Assembly (NCBI RefSeq): GCF_000186705.1
Contig: NZ_AEUE01000006.1
Span: 186,001 to 250,000 of the forward strand
Direction of reading: 5' to 3'
DNA from: Citromicrobium sp. JLT1363
GTDB lineage: Bacteria > Pseudomonadota > Alphaproteobacteria > Sphingomonadales > Sphingomonadaceae
DNA length: 64,000 nucleotides
The translations under genes were made by a program, and so were the position numbers. Below, piece by piece: positions 39,962 to 51,533 of this stretch. Every line of letters starts with the position of its first letter. The stretch's first letter is position 1. A model generated the notes under the pieces. The model made no database searches and was not told the DNA's origin. It saw nothing but the letters and a program-made list of their open reading frames with translations.

Positions 39962-40429
39962 TCAGATGAATTCGATCTTGTCGACGAGGTAGAACTTGTC
40001 GCCCGAGGGCACCGTCACCTCGACCTCTTCGCCCACCTTCTTGCCGATCAGCGCGCGCCCCAGCGGCGAGCTGTACGAGATGCGGCCCGATTTGGCATCC
40101 GCCTCCGTCTGACCGACGATCTGGTATTTGACGGGCTTGTCGTCCTCGTCGAGCAGGGTCACGGTCGCGCCGAACACCACCTTGTCGCCGGAAAGCGTCT
40201 GCGGATCGATGATTTGGGCACGGGTCACCCGGTCCTCGATCTCGGCGATCTGCGCCTCGACCTGGCCCTGTCGTTCCTTCGCCGCGTGATATTCAGCGTT
40301 TTCCGAAAGATCGCCATGTGCACGCGCTTCTTCGATCGCGTCGACAATCTTCGGACGTTCCGCGCGCAGGGCCTTCAGATCGGCGGTGAGCCGCTCGTAG
40401 CCTTCTGCCAGCATCGGAACTTTTTCCAT
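39962..40429 (-). CDS. greA: Transcription elongation factor GreA
   Basis: Rescues backtracked RNA polymerase by stimulating RNA cleavage. 155 residues from ATG at 40429; an upstream ATG would add seven residues not found in the family. The N-terminal coiled coil has the acidic tip [16 protein letters not shown] (about 40-55), and the C-terminal FKBP-like domain has [20 protein letters not shown]. It follows carB on the same strand, as in many alphaproteobacteria. Confidence 0.96.
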   Translation of the reverse strand: MEKVPMLAEGYERLTADLKALRAERPKIVDAIEEARAHGDLSENAEYHAAKERQGQVEAQIAEIEDRVTRAQIIDPQTLSGDKVVFGATVTLLDEDDKPVKYQIVGQTEADAKSGRISYSSPLGRALIGKKVGEEVEVTVPSGDKFYLVDKIEFI

Positions 40430-40482
40430 GGGTACCCCCGATCTATCCAAATTGGCCCCGTTGAGGCTCTTTTCCCGAAAGT

Positions 40483-40510
40483 CCGCCCCTGCCGCGCCCT
40501 TGCGGGGCGG
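40483..40510 (-). terminator. GC-rich hairpin between carB and greA, possible weak terminator
   Basis: CCGCCCC (40483-40489) pairs with GGGGCGG (40504-40510) across a 14-nt loop, between the carB stop and the greA start. No T tract follows on the minus strand, so it may only attenuate read-through. Weak call. Confidence 0.35.
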
Positions 40511-40546
40511 TAAGACGAGGAGGAATTTTCGGGAGAAGTACCGTCG

Positions 40547-43500
40547 TCAGGTCGCTGAATAATAGGACTGCAATGACCGAACTTCAAGCGGGTGCGATGC
40601 AAGCGCGGTGATCGCCTCCACAGCTGCGCGCCCGGCCGATGCCGTGGTGAAGTACGGCACCTTGTGTTCCAGTGCGCCTGCCCGGATCGACTGGCTGTCG
40701 CGCAGCGACTGCCAGCCCTCGGTCGTGTTCAGAATCAGATCGATCTCGCCGTCGATGATCCGGTCGACGATATGCGGCCGTCCCTGCGCTACCTTGTTGA
40801 CCTGCGTGACCGGGAGGCCCTGATCCGCCAGGTAATCATGCGTGCCGCCGGTCGCCACGATCTCGAACCCGGTCTCGACCAGTCCGCGCACGGCCTCGAC
40901 GATCCCGGCCTTGTCGCTGTCCTTCACCGAAACGAAGGCCCTCCCTTCACGCGGAAGCATCATTCCTGCGCCCAGCTGCGCCTTGGCAAAGGCCATTGCG
41001 AAGTCCTGGTCCAGCCCCATGACCTCGCCCGTCGATTTCATTTCCGGGCTCAGGACCGGGTCCACGCCGGGGAAGCGCCCCCAGGGGAACACCGCTTCCT
41101 TGACCGCGACATAGTCGAGGTCGCGGGTGATCGGCGGCAGATCCGCCAGCTTTTCGCCCGCCATGATCCGCGCAGCGAACTTGGCGATGGGCTGGCCGAT
41201 GGTCTTGGCGACGAAGGGCACCGTGCGGCTTGCGCGCGGGTTGACCTCGATCAGGTAGATCTCGCCATCCTTCACCGCGAACTGGGCGTTCATCAGGCCG
41301 ACCACCTTGAGCTCGCGCGCCAGCGCTTCGGACTGCCGCTCGATCTCCCCGACCACTTCGGCGGAAAGCGAATAGGGCGGCAGCGTGCAGGCGCTGTCGC
41401 CCGAGTGAACCCCCGCCTCCTCGACATGCTGCATCACGCCCGCGACCACGATATCGGTCCCGTCGCACAGGACATCGACATCGCATTCGATCGCGTCGCG
41501 CAGGTACTGATCGACCAGCACGGGGCTTTCGCCCGACACCTTCACGGCGCTGGCGATGTAGTCGTCCAGCTGGGCTTCGGAATCGACCACCTGCATCGCG
41601 CTGCCGCCCAGCACGTAGGACGGGCGCAGCAGCACCGGGTAGCCAATGGTGCGCGCAGCTGCGGCGGCTTCATCGCGGCTCTTGGCGATGCCGTTTTCCG
41701 GCTGCTTCAGCTTCAGCTTGTTGACCATCTTGGCGAAGCGTTCGCGGTCTTCGGCAAGGTCGATTGCGTCCGGCGAAGTTCCGAGGATCGGGATGCCTTC
41801 GTCCTCCAGCGCCTGTGCCAGCTTGAGCGGCGTCTGTCCGCCATACTGCACGATCACGCCGACCAGTTCTCCGTTGACCATTTCCCGGCTGAGGATTTCG
41901 AGCGCGTCTTCGGCGGTCAGCGGCTCGAAATAAAGCCGGTCGGACGTGTCGTAATCGGTGGAAACGGTTTCCGGGTTGCAGTTGACCATGATCGTCTCGA
42001 ACCCTGCCTCGCTCAGCGCGAAGCAGGCGTGGACGCAGCAATAGTCGAACTCGATGCCCTGCCCGATCCGGTTCGGCCCGCCGCCCAGGATGACGATCTT
42101 CCGGCGGTCCGTCGGATCGGATTCGTCTGCAGGGGCGCCGAAAGCCGGGGCCTCGTAGGTCGAGTACATGTAGGGCGTCGTCGCCTCGAACTCGGCGGCG
42201 CAGCTGTCGATCCGCTTGAAGACCGGCAACACGCCCAGCTTGTGGCGCAGCTTGCGCACTTCGGCGGCGCTGGTCGCCCCCGCCATTGCCTGCATCGCGT
42301 CGTGCAGCAGGCCCGAGCGCGCTTCCGCCCCGCCCCGCGCCGCGCCGACGGACTGTACCGCGAGCTGCGCGAGCCGCGCGTCCGAGAAACCGAGCGCCTT
42401 GAGCCGGCGCAGATCGGCCGCCTCGCGCGGCAGACCGATATCGGCAACGCGATTTTCAGCCTCCACGATAGCCTCGATCTGGTGCAGGAACCACGGATCG
42501 TAGGTGGTCGTCTCGCGGATCGTCTCGAAGGGGATTCCAGCCCGGAAAGCCTGCCCTATGCCCAGCAGGCGCGAGGGCGTGCGGCGGCTGATGGCAGACA
42601 GGATCTCGTCGTGCGAGGCGCCTTCCAGCTCTTCCACCGGATCGAGCCCGTCGAGCCCGGTTTCCAGCCCGCGCAGCGCCTTCTGCAGGCTTTCGGCAAA
42701 GCAGCGACCGATCGCCATCACCTCGCCGACGGACTTCATCGCAGTGGAGAGGCAGGGCTCTGCGCCCTTGAACTTCTCGAACGCGAAGCGCGGGATCTTG
42801 GTGACGACATAATCGATGGTCGGCTCGAAGCTGGCGGGCGTCGCGCCGGTGATCTCGTTGGTGATCTCGTCCAGCGTGTAGCCTACCGCCAGCTTCGCCG
42901 CGACGCGCGCGATGGGGAAGCCGGTCGCCTTGGAGGCAAGCGCCGACGAGCGCGAGACGCGCGGGTTCATCTCGATCACGATCAGGCGGCCGTTTTCGGG
43001 ATTCACGGCGAACTGAACGTTCGATCCGCCGGTCTCAACCCCGATCTCGCGCAGCACCTCGATCGAGGCGGTGCGCATGATCTGGTATTCCTTGTCGGTC
43101 AGCGTCAGCGCGGGCGCGACGGTAATGGAATCGCCGGTGTGGACACCCATCGGATCGACGTTCTCGATCGCGCAGATGATGATGCAATTGTCCTTGCGGT
43201 CGCGGACAACCTCCATCTCGTATTCTTTCCACCCGAGCAGCGATTCCTCGATCAGCACCTCGGTCGTGGGCGAGGCGTCGAGGCCGGAGCGCACGATCTG
43301 CTCGAACTCGGACTTGTTGTAGGCGATGCCGCCGCCCGTCCCGCCGAGCGTGAAGCTGGGGCGTATGATCGCGGGCAGGCCGGTGAAGTCGAGCGCGTCG
43401 AGGCTGCGCTGGATCGCGGCGGCGACGTACTTTTCCTTCCGGCGCTGCTCCCCGCGGCGCCATTCGGTCTCGAACTTGTCCAGCGCGTCGCCAGAGAGTT

Positions 43501-44002
43501 CGGCTGCCCGGCGCTTGTATTCCGCCCGGTCCTCGGCAACCAGATCGTCGGCGTTGATGGTGCGTGAGCGGGCGCTTTCCAGCCCAATCTTGTCCATCGC
43601 CTCGCGGAAGCGCTGGCGGTTCTCCGCCTTGTCGATCGCATCGGCATCGGCGCCGATCATCTGCACCCCGTGCCGCTCCAGCGCGCCGCTTTCGAACAGC
43701 TTGAGCGCGCAGTTCAGCGCGGTCTGCCCGCCCATCGTGGGCAGCAGCGCGTCGGGCTTCTCCTTGGCGATGATCTTCTCGACCACCTCGGGCGTGATCG
43801 GCTCGATATAGGTCGCGTCGGCGAACTCGGGATCGGTCATGATCGTCGCCGGGTTTGAATTGACGAGGATGACGCGATAGCCCTCCTCCTTCAGCGCCTT
43901 GATCGCCTGCGTGCCCGAGTAATCGAACTCGCACGCCTGCCCTATGATAATGGGCCCCGCGCCGATGACGAGGATGGAGGAAATGTCGGTACGTTTGGGC
44001 AT
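40547..44002 (-). CDS. carB: Carbamoyl-phosphate synthase large subunit
   Basis: Makes carbamoyl phosphate for arginine and pyrimidines. It has 1151 residues, slightly longer than E. coli CarB (1073). Two homologous halves each begin with an ATP-grasp entry: [21 protein letters not shown] (about 11-31) and [19 protein letters not shown] (about 650-668); AINDNELAB-type ATP loops and the C-terminal MGS-like allosteric domain (ATGGTHDYL) follow. An extra helical segment near residues 155-200 accounts for much of the added length. Its partner carA lies 812 bp upstream, separated by a nuclease gene and a lipoprotein gene. Confidence 0.96.
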   Translation of the reverse strand: MPKRTDISSILVIGAGPIIIGQACEFDYSGTQAIKALKEEGYRVILVNSNPATIMTDPEFADATYIEPITPEVVEKIIAKEKPDALLPTMGGQTALNCALKLFESGALERHGVQMIGADADAIDKAENRQRFREAMDKIGLESARSRTINADDLVAEDRAEYKRRAAELSGDALDKFETEWRRGEQRRKEKYVAAAIQRSLDALDFTGLPAIIRPSFTLGGTGGGIAYNKSEFEQIVRSGLDASPTTEVLIEESLLGWKEYEMEVVRDRKDNCIIICAIENVDPMGVHTGDSITVAPALTLTDKEYQIMRTASIEVLREIGVETGGSNVQFAVNPENGRLIVIEMNPRVSRSSALASKATGFPIARVAAKLAVGYTLDEITNEITGATPASFEPTIDYVVTKIPRFAFEKFKGAEPCLSTAMKSVGEVMAIGRCFAESLQKALRGLETGLDGLDPVEELEGASHDEILSAISRRTPSRLLGIGQAFRAGIPFETIRETTTYDPWFLHQIEAIVEAENRVADIGLPREAADLRRLKALGFSDARLAQLAVQSVGAARGGAEARSGLLHDAMQAMAGATSAAEVRKLRHKLGVLPVFKRIDSCAAEFEATTPYMYSTYEAPAFGAPADESDPTDRRKIVILGGGPNRIGQGIEFDYCCVHACFALSEAGFETIMVNCNPETVSTDYDTSDRLYFEPLTAEDALEILSREMVNGELVGVIVQYGGQTPLKLAQALEDEGIPILGTSPDAIDLAEDRERFAKMVNKLKLKQPENGIAKSRDEAAAAARTIGYPVLLRPSYVLGGSAMQVVDSEAQLDDYIASAVKVSGESPVLVDQYLRDAIECDVDVLCDGTDIVVAGVMQHVEEAGVHSGDSACTLPPYSLSAEVVGEIERQSEALARELKVVGLMNAQFAVKDGEIYLIEVNPRASRTVPFVAKTIGQPIAKFAARIMAGEKLADLPPITRDLDYVAVKEAVFPWGRFPGVDPVLSPEMKSTGEVMGLDQDFAMAFAKAQLGAGMMLPREGRAFVSVKDSDKAGIVEAVRGLVETGFEIVATGGTHDYLADQGLPVTQVNKVAQGRPHIVDRIIDGEIDLILNTTEGWQSLRDSQSIRAGALEHKVPYFTTASAGRAAVEAITALASHPLEVRSLQSYYSAT

Positions 44003-44021
44003 GACTAGTATGCTACTCCAA

Positions 44022-44058
44022 GCCCCTCCCCCTTGAGGGGGAGGCTGGGTGGGGGTGT
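44022..44058. repeat. Left flank repeat of DUF559 islet
   Basis: A hairpin CCTCCCCC-TTGA-GGGGGAGG (44025-44044) with outer AGCC/CT bases, followed by the G-rich tail GGGTGGGGGTGTAC. The same hairpin-plus-tail plan recurs after the DUF559 gene, so the gene is bracketed by copies of one short repeat family. Confidence 0.75.
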
Positions 44059-44064
44059 ACGGCC

Positions 44065-44409
44065 TTGGCCGAGAAGCGATTGACCGGCGTCGCGCGCAAG
44101 CTGCGGCGCGACATGACGAATGCGGAACGTTTGCTGTGGTCGCATCTGCGCAACGGGCAGATGGGTATGAAGTTCACGCGGCAGTTTCCCGTTGGCGGCT
44201 ACGTGGTCGACTTTGCGTGCCGCAGTCTTCGGATCGCCATCGAATGCGACGGGGGCCAGCATTCGGTTGAGGCCGACGCGGCGAGGACTGCGGCCATCGA
44301 AGCGCACGGCTACCGTGTGATCCGTTTCTGGAACCACAAAATCTTGAGCAACACCGATGGCGTTCTCGAAACCATTGCGCGCGAAATCGAAATTGCGCGC
44401 AATGTCTGA
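44065..44409 (+). CDS. DUF559 (Vsr-like) endonuclease domain protein
   Basis: 114 residues from a TTG at 44065; an in-frame ATG start is absent, so the exact start is uncertain. The protein is a single DUF559 domain related to very-short-patch repair nucleases: [21 protein letters not shown] near the start, the PD-(D/E)xK-like core [20 protein letters not shown] (about 47-66) and the ending [13 protein letters not shown]. It lies opposite in direction to carA/carB, between them, and is flanked by repeats. Such genes are often repeat-associated in sphingomonads; the biological role is unknown. Confidence 0.82.
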   Translation: MAEKRLTGVARKLRRDMTNAERLLWSHLRNGQMGMKFTRQFPVGGYVVDFACRSLRIAIECDGGQHSVEADAARTAAIEAHGYRVIRFWNHKILSNTDGVLETIAREIEIARNV

Positions 44410-44412
44410 CCT

Positions 44413-44521
44413 CCCCTTCCTTTGAGGGAAGGGGTCGGGGGATGGGTGTACCCGGTTCGCGATGAAGCGCCCGGCCGTCAACGCCGACCCCCCACCCCCA
44501 CCCCCTCCCCACGGGGAGGGG
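44413..44521. repeat. Right flank repeats of DUF559 islet
   Basis: Two hairpins: CCCCTTCC-TTTGAG-GGAAGGGG (44413-44434), followed by GGGGGATGGGTGTACCC; and, inverted, the C-rich tail then CCCCTCCCC-AC-GGGGAGGGG (44502-44521). Read from the right, the last one mirrors the left flank of the islet, giving roughly inverted terminal repeats. Confidence 0.75.
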
Positions 44522-44539
44522 AGTTGTGGATGCAACACA

Positions 44540-44818
44540 TCATTCGCCTGATGGAGTGACATATTTAGCGTTGCCAACCTCTGCTCCTGAGTACTTTCCC
44601 AGCGCCTTGACACGGTGCATCACGCAACTCGACTTTTCGAAGTCAGCATCTTTCGAGATGATCAATGTGCCATTCTTGAAGGTGAAATCATCAGAGGCCA
44701 GCCCACAATCAGGTACGATCGCGCGGAGTTCATCATCAGTGAGATCTGCGGCCACTTCATAGTTGCTGCCATTGCAGGCTGCCAAAGGCATAGAGATCAC
44801 GACCAGAAGACGCTTCAC
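44540..44818 (-). CDS. Small lipoprotein of unknown function
   Basis: 92 residues from GTG at 44816-44818, overlapping the carA stop by four bases (GTGA). Short signal with lipobox PLAAC (Cys about 15), then a mature part with LTDDELRAIVPDCGLASDDF, GTLIISKDADFEKSS and two cysteines (CGL, CVM) that could pair. No family recognised. GC is lower than in carA or carB, so it may be acquired. It could be missed because it lies in the frame of a longer antisense-like reading frame. Confidence 0.65.
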   Translation of the reverse strand: MKRLLVVISMPLAACNGSNYEVAADLTDDELRAIVPDCGLASDDFTFKNGTLIISKDADFEKSSCVMHRVKALGKYSGAEVGNAKYVTPSGE

Positions 44819-45993
44819 CCCAGCATCCCCACAAACTTCTCGAACAGGTAGAAACTGTCCTGCGGCCCCGGGCTCGCCTCGGGGTGATACTGCACCCCGA
44901 ACGCCCGCTTGCCCTTGATCGCGATGCCGCAATTGGTGCCGTCGAACAGCGAGACGTGCGTCTGCTCGACATTCGCGGGCAGCGTGTCGCCGTCGACTGC
45001 GAAGCCGTGGTTCATGCTGGTGATCTCGACCAGGCCGGTCGCTTCGCCCCACCCTTCGCCGACACGCTGGACGGGGTGGTTCGCGCCGCGGTGGCCCTGG
45101 AACATTTTCGAGGTTTTCGCCCCCGCCGCGAGGCCGAGGAGCTGGTGGCCGAGACAGATGCCGAAGATCGGAATGTCGCGCTCCAGGAGCCCCTGGATCA
45201 CCGGCACCGCATAGGCACCGGTCGCGGCCGGGTCGCCCGGGCCGTTGGAGAGGAACACGCCGTCGGGCTCGTGTGCCAGCACATCCTCCAGCGAGGTCTC
45301 CGCCGGCACCACCGTCACCCGTGCGCCCGCGCGGACCAGCTGGCGGAAAATGTTGTCCTTCGCGCCGAAGTCGATCGCGACGACGTGCGGCTTGCTCGCC
45401 CCACTCTCGCCATAGCCCTTGCCCAGTTCCCACGCGCCGCCGCGCCAGCCTTCGTGCGCCTTGCGGCTCACGCGGCGGGCAAGGTCCATGCCTTCGAGCC
45501 CCGGCCACTCGCGCGCCTTCTGCAAGAGCCCCTCGAGGTCGAACACGCCGTCCGCCGCATGGGCGATCACCGCATTGGGGGCACCGTTCAAACGAATGAG
45601 CCGGGTCAGGGCGCGGGTATCCACGCCCGCCAGCCCGATCTTGCCTTCGTCCTTCAACCATGTGTCGAGATCGACTTCGGAGCGGAAATTGCTCGGCCCG
45701 GTGGGCACTTCGCGCATCACGCAGCCCAGCGCGCTTTCCACCTTGCTCTCGATATCTTCGGGGTTGGCGCCGACATTGCCGATATGCGGGAAGGTGAAGG
45801 TGACGATCTGCCCGGCATAGCTCGGGTCGGTCATCACTTCCTGATAGCCGGTCATCGAGGTGTTGAAGCACACCTCCCCCACAGCAGAGCCTTCCGCGCC
45901 GCAGCCAATGCCCCACAGGGCGGTGCCATCGGCAAGAAGCAACAGGCCCGTCGCACCATCAGGTTGCGCAGGAGTAATCTCGGCTGAAGCCAT
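44815..45993 (-). CDS. carA: Carbamoyl-phosphate synthase small subunit (glutaminase)
   Basis: Glutamine amidotransferase subunit that feeds ammonia to CarB. 392 residues: N-terminal domain with SMTGYQEVMTDPSYAGQIV (about 48-66), then class I GATase with the nucleophile motif GICLGHQLLGLA (Cys near 276) and the C-terminal His/Glu in VQYHPEASPGP (about 367-377). It is unusually far from carB because of the islet. Confidence 0.97.
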   Translation of the reverse strand: MASAEITPAQPDGATGLLLLADGTALWGIGCGAEGSAVGEVCFNTSMTGYQEVMTDPSYAGQIVTFTFPHIGNVGANPEDIESKVESALGCVMREVPTGPSNFRSEVDLDTWLKDEGKIGLAGVDTRALTRLIRLNGAPNAVIAHAADGVFDLEGLLQKAREWPGLEGMDLARRVSRKAHEGWRGGAWELGKGYGESGASKPHVVAIDFGAKDNIFRQLVRAGARVTVVPAETSLEDVLAHEPDGVFLSNGPGDPAATGAYAVPVIQGLLERDIPIFGICLGHQLLGLAAGAKTSKMFQGHRGANHPVQRVGEGWGEATGLVEITSMNHGFAVDGDTLPANVEQTHVSLFDGTNCGIAIKGKRAFGVQYHPEASPGPQDSFYLFEKFVGMLG

Positions 45994-46109
45994 GGGCCTG
46001 TCCGTTCCTTAAAGTCTGTCCAGCAATGTGCGCTAAGCCATCCGGCTAGGCCTGCACTTCGCGCCCGTCAAGCGCACGCCCGACGCTTTTCATCACCCCT
46101 CCACCCGCA

Positions 46110-46134
46110 GGAACATTTGTTATATCCGGACGTC
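46110..46134 (+). promoter_or_regulatory. EcfG-like promoter upstream of yqeY (weak)
   Basis: GGAAC (46110-46114), 16 bp, CGTC (46131-46134), one base off the CGTT consensus, 34 bp before the yqeY ATG. It is suggestive, but a coincidence cannot be excluded. Confidence 0.35.
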
Positions 46135-46167
46135 TGTTGAGTGAAACGCAAAGGTATAACGGAAAAC

Positions 46168-46620
46168 ATGATACGCGAGACGATCCAGAAGGAAGTCATC
46201 GCCGCCATGAAAGGCGGCAACAAGGAGCGGACGGCCGCGCTCCGCCTGATTCAGGCCAAGATCAAGGACCGGGATATCGAACTGCGCACCGCCAAGGGCG
46301 ACGTCGACGATGACGAGATCGTCACCGACGTGCTGCTCAAGATGGCCAAGCAGCGCAAGGAATCGATCGCGATGTACCGCGAAGGCGGGCGCGAGGAACT
46401 GGCCGAGAAGGAAGAATACGAACTTTCCGTGATCGAGGGATTCCTGCCGAAGCAGATGGACGAGGCGGAAACCCGCGCCGCGATCGACCAGGTGAAGGCC
46501 GATATTGGCGCCACCGACATCAAGTCGATGGGCAAGGTTATGGCCGAGCTGAAGACGCGTCATGGCGCCACGCTCGACATGACGCGGACCAGCGGCTGGG
46601 TGAAGGAATCGCTGTCGTGA
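46168..46620 (+). CDS. yqeY: GatB/YqeY domain protein
   Basis: 150 residues from ATG at 46168; a GTG nine codons upstream (46141) is an alternative. Helical GatB/YqeY tail domain with ALRLIQAKIKDRDIELR (about 28-44), EGFLPKQMDEAE (about 90-101) and the ending GKVMAELKTRHGATLDM. In amidotransferase GatB the same domain binds tRNA; free-standing copies are of unknown function. It starts a transcript leading to a lipoprotein, dnaG and rpoD, and overlaps the lipoprotein gene by four bases (GTGA). Confidence 0.9.
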   Translation: MIRETIQKEVIAAMKGGNKERTAALRLIQAKIKDRDIELRTAKGDVDDDEIVTDVLLKMAKQRKESIAMYREGGREELAEKEEYELSVIEGFLPKQMDEAETRAAIDQVKADIGATDIKSMGKVMAELKTRHGATLDMTRTSGWVKESLS

Positions 46621-47330
46621 GGCGCAGGCTCGCCTCTCGCATGCTGGCTCCGGTCGCGCTCGCGGCGGTGCTTGCAGCCTGCGCGGGCGAGCCGGAAGAC
46701 ACCGAACCCTCGCCGACGCCCAGCGTCACCGCCGATGCCCCATCCGATCCCAGAACGCTGGTTGCCGCCGATTTCGGCGAGCTTGAGCTGGGCGCCAGAA
46801 TCGAAGGTGCCGTGGGGCCGGAGGTCGAAGCCTCGATCATCGTCGATGGCCGGTCCATCGGCGATATCGTCAGCTACGTCGCCTGCCCTGCGGGGGTGGA
46901 GGAATGCGATCCGGACGAACTGCCCGACGATACCGTCTACACCTATGTCCACACGGTCCGCCCCGGGGTGGACGACCCGAACGATCCGCCTTTCATGCGG
47001 CCCGTGGGGCTGGACGAGGTGGAAGCGGCGACCTTGTTTGCCACGGTGCGCGAGGCACGCGGCTTCAACGGCGCGATCGGCTTTGATCGCGCGCAGGTGG
47101 AAGAGGCGCTCGGGCCGGATGGCACGATCCGTGTGCAGGACGACAACGGCACACTCGCTTGGCGCGTGGTCGGCGGCGATGGCTGGCAGACCGGTGAGGC
47201 AATCACCTTTTTCTGGCAGAGCACTCTGCCACCCGCAGGGCCCGACGAGGCTTATACGCTGCGCGCCGACGAGAAGATCGCCATGGCGTCCGGCCCATTC
47301 CCTCCCCAGGCGGAGGATGACGGATCTTAG
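46617..47330 (+). CDS. Lipoprotein of unknown function
   Basis: 237 residues from GTG overlapping the yqeY stop. Signal with lipobox LAACA (Cys about 21), followed by a Pro/Thr/Glu-rich linker (TEPSPTPSVTADAPSDP). A mature domain holds CPAGVEECDPDELPDD, whose two cysteines could bridge, and a C-terminal WRVVGGDGW. No family recognised. GC is like its neighbours. It precedes dnaG. Confidence 0.75.
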   Translation: MRRRLASRMLAPVALAAVLAACAGEPEDTEPSPTPSVTADAPSDPRTLVAADFGELELGARIEGAVGPEVEASIIVDGRSIGDIVSYVACPAGVEECDPDELPDDTVYTYVHTVRPGVDDPNDPPFMRPVGLDEVEAATLFATVREARGFNGAIGFDRAQVEEALGPDGTIRVQDDNGTLAWRVVGGDGWQTGEAITFFWQSTLPPAGPDEAYTLRADEKIAMASGPFPPQAEDDGS

Positions 47331-47392
47331 CTGTGGAGCGTTGTGCGATGGGCTAGCGCACGGCGATGCTGGCCATTAGGTTCGACCACGCG

Positions 47393-49294
47393 ATGGCGCT
47401 TTCCCCTCAATGGCTCGATCAGCTGCGGACCCGTGTGACGCTGTCCAGCGTCATCATGCGGACGACCAAGCTGCAACGCGCAGGGCGCGAATGGAAGGCG
47501 TGCTGCCCGTTCCACGACGAGAAGACACCCAGCTTCACCGTCAACGACCAGAAGGGCTTCTACCACTGCTTCGGCTGCGGAGCGCACGGCGATGTGATTC
47601 GCTGGATGACCGATCAGCGCGGGCTGCAGTTCATGGATGCGGTGAAGGAACTGGCGGTTGTCGCGGGGATGGAAATGCCCGCGCCAGACCCGCGCGAGGC
47701 GCAGAAGGCGAAACGCCGCGCCGGGCTGCACGATGCGATGGGCGCCGCGCAGGAATTCTTCGTGCGTGAGCTCGCCGGCTCGCGCGCCGCACAGGCACGC
47801 GAATATCTCGCCAAGCGCGGTTTCTCACCCGCCATCATGCGCGAATTCGGCTTCGGCTACGCTCCGGACGACCGGCAGGCCCTGGCCCAAGCGCTCGGCT
47901 CGCTGCCGCCGCAACTTCTGGTGGAGGGCGGCCTGCGCATCGCGATCGACGGGAAAGACCCGTACGATCGCTTCCGCGACCGGCTGATGCTGCCGATCCA
48001 CGATGTGCGCGGGCGCGTGATCGCGTTCGGGGGGCGTATCCTGACGCCGAAGGAAGGCGCGCCCAAATATCTCAATTCGCCCGAGACCCCGCTCTTCGAC
48101 AAGGGGCGCACGCTCTACAACCTGCACCGCGCCGGGCCCGCCTCGCGCAAATCCGACCGCATCATCGTGGTCGAAGGTTACATGGATGTGATCGCCCTCG
48201 CCAATGCGGGAATTGCGGAAGGCGTAGCCCCGCTGGGCACCGCGCTGACCGAGAATCACATCGAGGAATTGTGGCGCCATGCGCCCTGCCCCACCCTTTG
48301 CTTCGACGGGGACGCTGCAGGCCAGCGCGCGGTGCGCCGTGCGATCGAGCGCTCCTTGCCGCTGCTGCGCCCGGGGCACTCGCTCAGAATCGCGTGGCTG
48401 CCCACCGGGCTCGACCCGGATGATCTGATCAAGGCGAAAGGTGTTGCCGCTTTCGAACAGGTGCTCGAAAATGCGCAGTCGCTCCTCGACGCCGTCTGGA
48501 CGCTCGAGGCCAATGCCGCCCCGCTCGACAGCCCTGAAGCAAAGGCGGGTCTCAAGGCGCGGCTGATGATGCATGTCGATGCGATCGAGGAGCCCGATGT
48601 GCGCGCGCTCTATCGCCGCGATCTGCTCGACAGGTTTTCCGCCTTCGCATTCCCGAAACGCGAAAAAGCGCCGTTTCGTCCCGCAAAGCAATGGCGACGC
48701 GATGCGCCCGAGCCCTTGTCGCAGGACTTGTTGCGCAAGCTCTCGAACCTTTCACAGGGCGGCGCGCGCGCCCGATTGCTGGCTGCTGTCATGACGCAAC
48801 TCGCGGCTCATCCCGAGCTGATCGAGGGGCACCGCGAGGCACTGCGCGAGCTCGGCGAAAGCGATCCGGCAACGCAATCCTTGCTCGATCCGTTGCTCGC
48901 GCATGCACAAACGCTTGAAGCCGACGAGAAAAGCGCCATATTCGCCGGGCGCTGGGGCTCCCGGTCCGCTGAACACTCCGCACCCGGCCTTCTCGACAAG
49001 GCCCACGATGCAGCGACCGCGCGCGAGGACCTGGCCGAAGCCATCGAACTGCTGGTCGAAGGGCCGGCACTCGACAAGGCACTGGCCGCGGCGACGGAGC
49101 GTTTCGAACACGATCCCGAAGGCGCGTTCGCCGAACAGCAGCGACTGCTAAAGCGGAAGCTGGCGTTCGACGCACGCTTGGGCCAGATGGCAACGAGGCG
49201 GATCGCGCGAGCGACACCGGATACAGATTCAAAAGCCGCTGCGGCTCCTGCGGAAAATGGGGAACGCATCGGACAGGAAACGGATTTTCAATAG
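47393..49294 (+). CDS. dnaG: DNA primase
   Basis: Makes RNA primers for replication. 633 residues from ATG at 47393, giving MALSPQWLDQLRTRVTLSSV, the normal DnaG start; an ATG at 47366 would add nine residues. CHC2 zinc finger CCPFHDEKTPSF...CFGCGAHGD (about 37-65), TOPRIM core VVEGYMDVIAL (about 259-269) with later FDGDAAGQRA, and a C-terminal helical DnaB-interacting part. rpoD follows three bases later, the conserved macromolecular synthesis arrangement. Confidence 0.96.
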   Translation: MALSPQWLDQLRTRVTLSSVIMRTTKLQRAGREWKACCPFHDEKTPSFTVNDQKGFYHCFGCGAHGDVIRWMTDQRGLQFMDAVKELAVVAGMEMPAPDPREAQKAKRRAGLHDAMGAAQEFFVRELAGSRAAQAREYLAKRGFSPAIMREFGFGYAPDDRQALAQALGSLPPQLLVEGGLRIAIDGKDPYDRFRDRLMLPIHDVRGRVIAFGGRILTPKEGAPKYLNSPETPLFDKGRTLYNLHRAGPASRKSDRIIVVEGYMDVIALANAGIAEGVAPLGTALTENHIEELWRHAPCPTLCFDGDAAGQRAVRRAIERSLPLLRPGHSLRIAWLPTGLDPDDLIKAKGVAAFEQVLENAQSLLDAVWTLEANAAPLDSPEAKAGLKARLMMHVDAIEEPDVRALYRRDLLDRFSAFAFPKREKAPFRPAKQWRRDAPEPLSQDLLRKLSNLSQGGARARLLAAVMTQLAAHPELIEGHREALRELGESDPATQSLLDPLLAHAQTLEADEKSAIFAGRWGSRSAEHSAPGLLDKAHDAATAREDLAEAIELLVEGPALDKALAAATERFEHDPEGAFAEQQRLLKRKLAFDARLGQMATRRIARATPDTDSKAAAAPAENGERIGQETDFQ

Positions 49295-49297
49295 CCC

Positions 49298-51304
<2,007 letters not shown>

Positions 51305-51310
51305 GCCTGC

Positions 51311-51381
51311 TGCCCCGTCGTCTAACGGTAGGACAGCGGTTTTTGGTACCGTCAATGCAGGTTCGATTCCTGCCGGGGCAT
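51311..51381 (+). tRNA. tRNA-Gln (anticodon TTG)
   Basis: 71-nt cloverleaf without encoded CCA (the sequence continues CAC). Acceptor TGCCCCG/CGGGGCA with T discriminator, D-arm GTCT/GGAC, anticodon arm GCGGT-TTTTGGT-ACCGT (one G-T pair) placing TTG in the anticodon, and T-arm GCAGG-TTCGATT-CCTGC. It lies seven bases after the rpoD stop. Confidence 0.94.
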
Positions 51382-51402
51382 CACCCCAATAGCAAAGAGA
51401 AG

Positions 51403-51425
51403 AGCCCCGCTTCGGCGGGGTTTTT
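51403..51425 (+). terminator. Rho-independent terminator after rpoD/tRNA-Gln
   Basis: CCCCGC-TTCG-GCGGGG hairpin (51405-51420) with a stable UUCG tetraloop, flanked by AG/TT and followed by five Ts. It ends the dnaG-rpoD-tRNA unit. Confidence 0.92.
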
Positions 51426-51533
51426 CATGTCCGGAGGCGCGGGATCAGCCGCCCTTCCCTCGTATTTGATCCAGATCATTCTTTGCGTCCACCCGGCAGG
51501 CTATCCGAATGCCAGTCTGCAGGAGGATCCCCG

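Noticed and set aside
40592-43567. A nearly 1000-codon open frame on the plus strand antisense to carB
   Set aside because: It mirrors carB in another frame, as often happens in high-GC DNA. Its composition is Arg/Asp/His-rich with no motif; carB is unmistakable.
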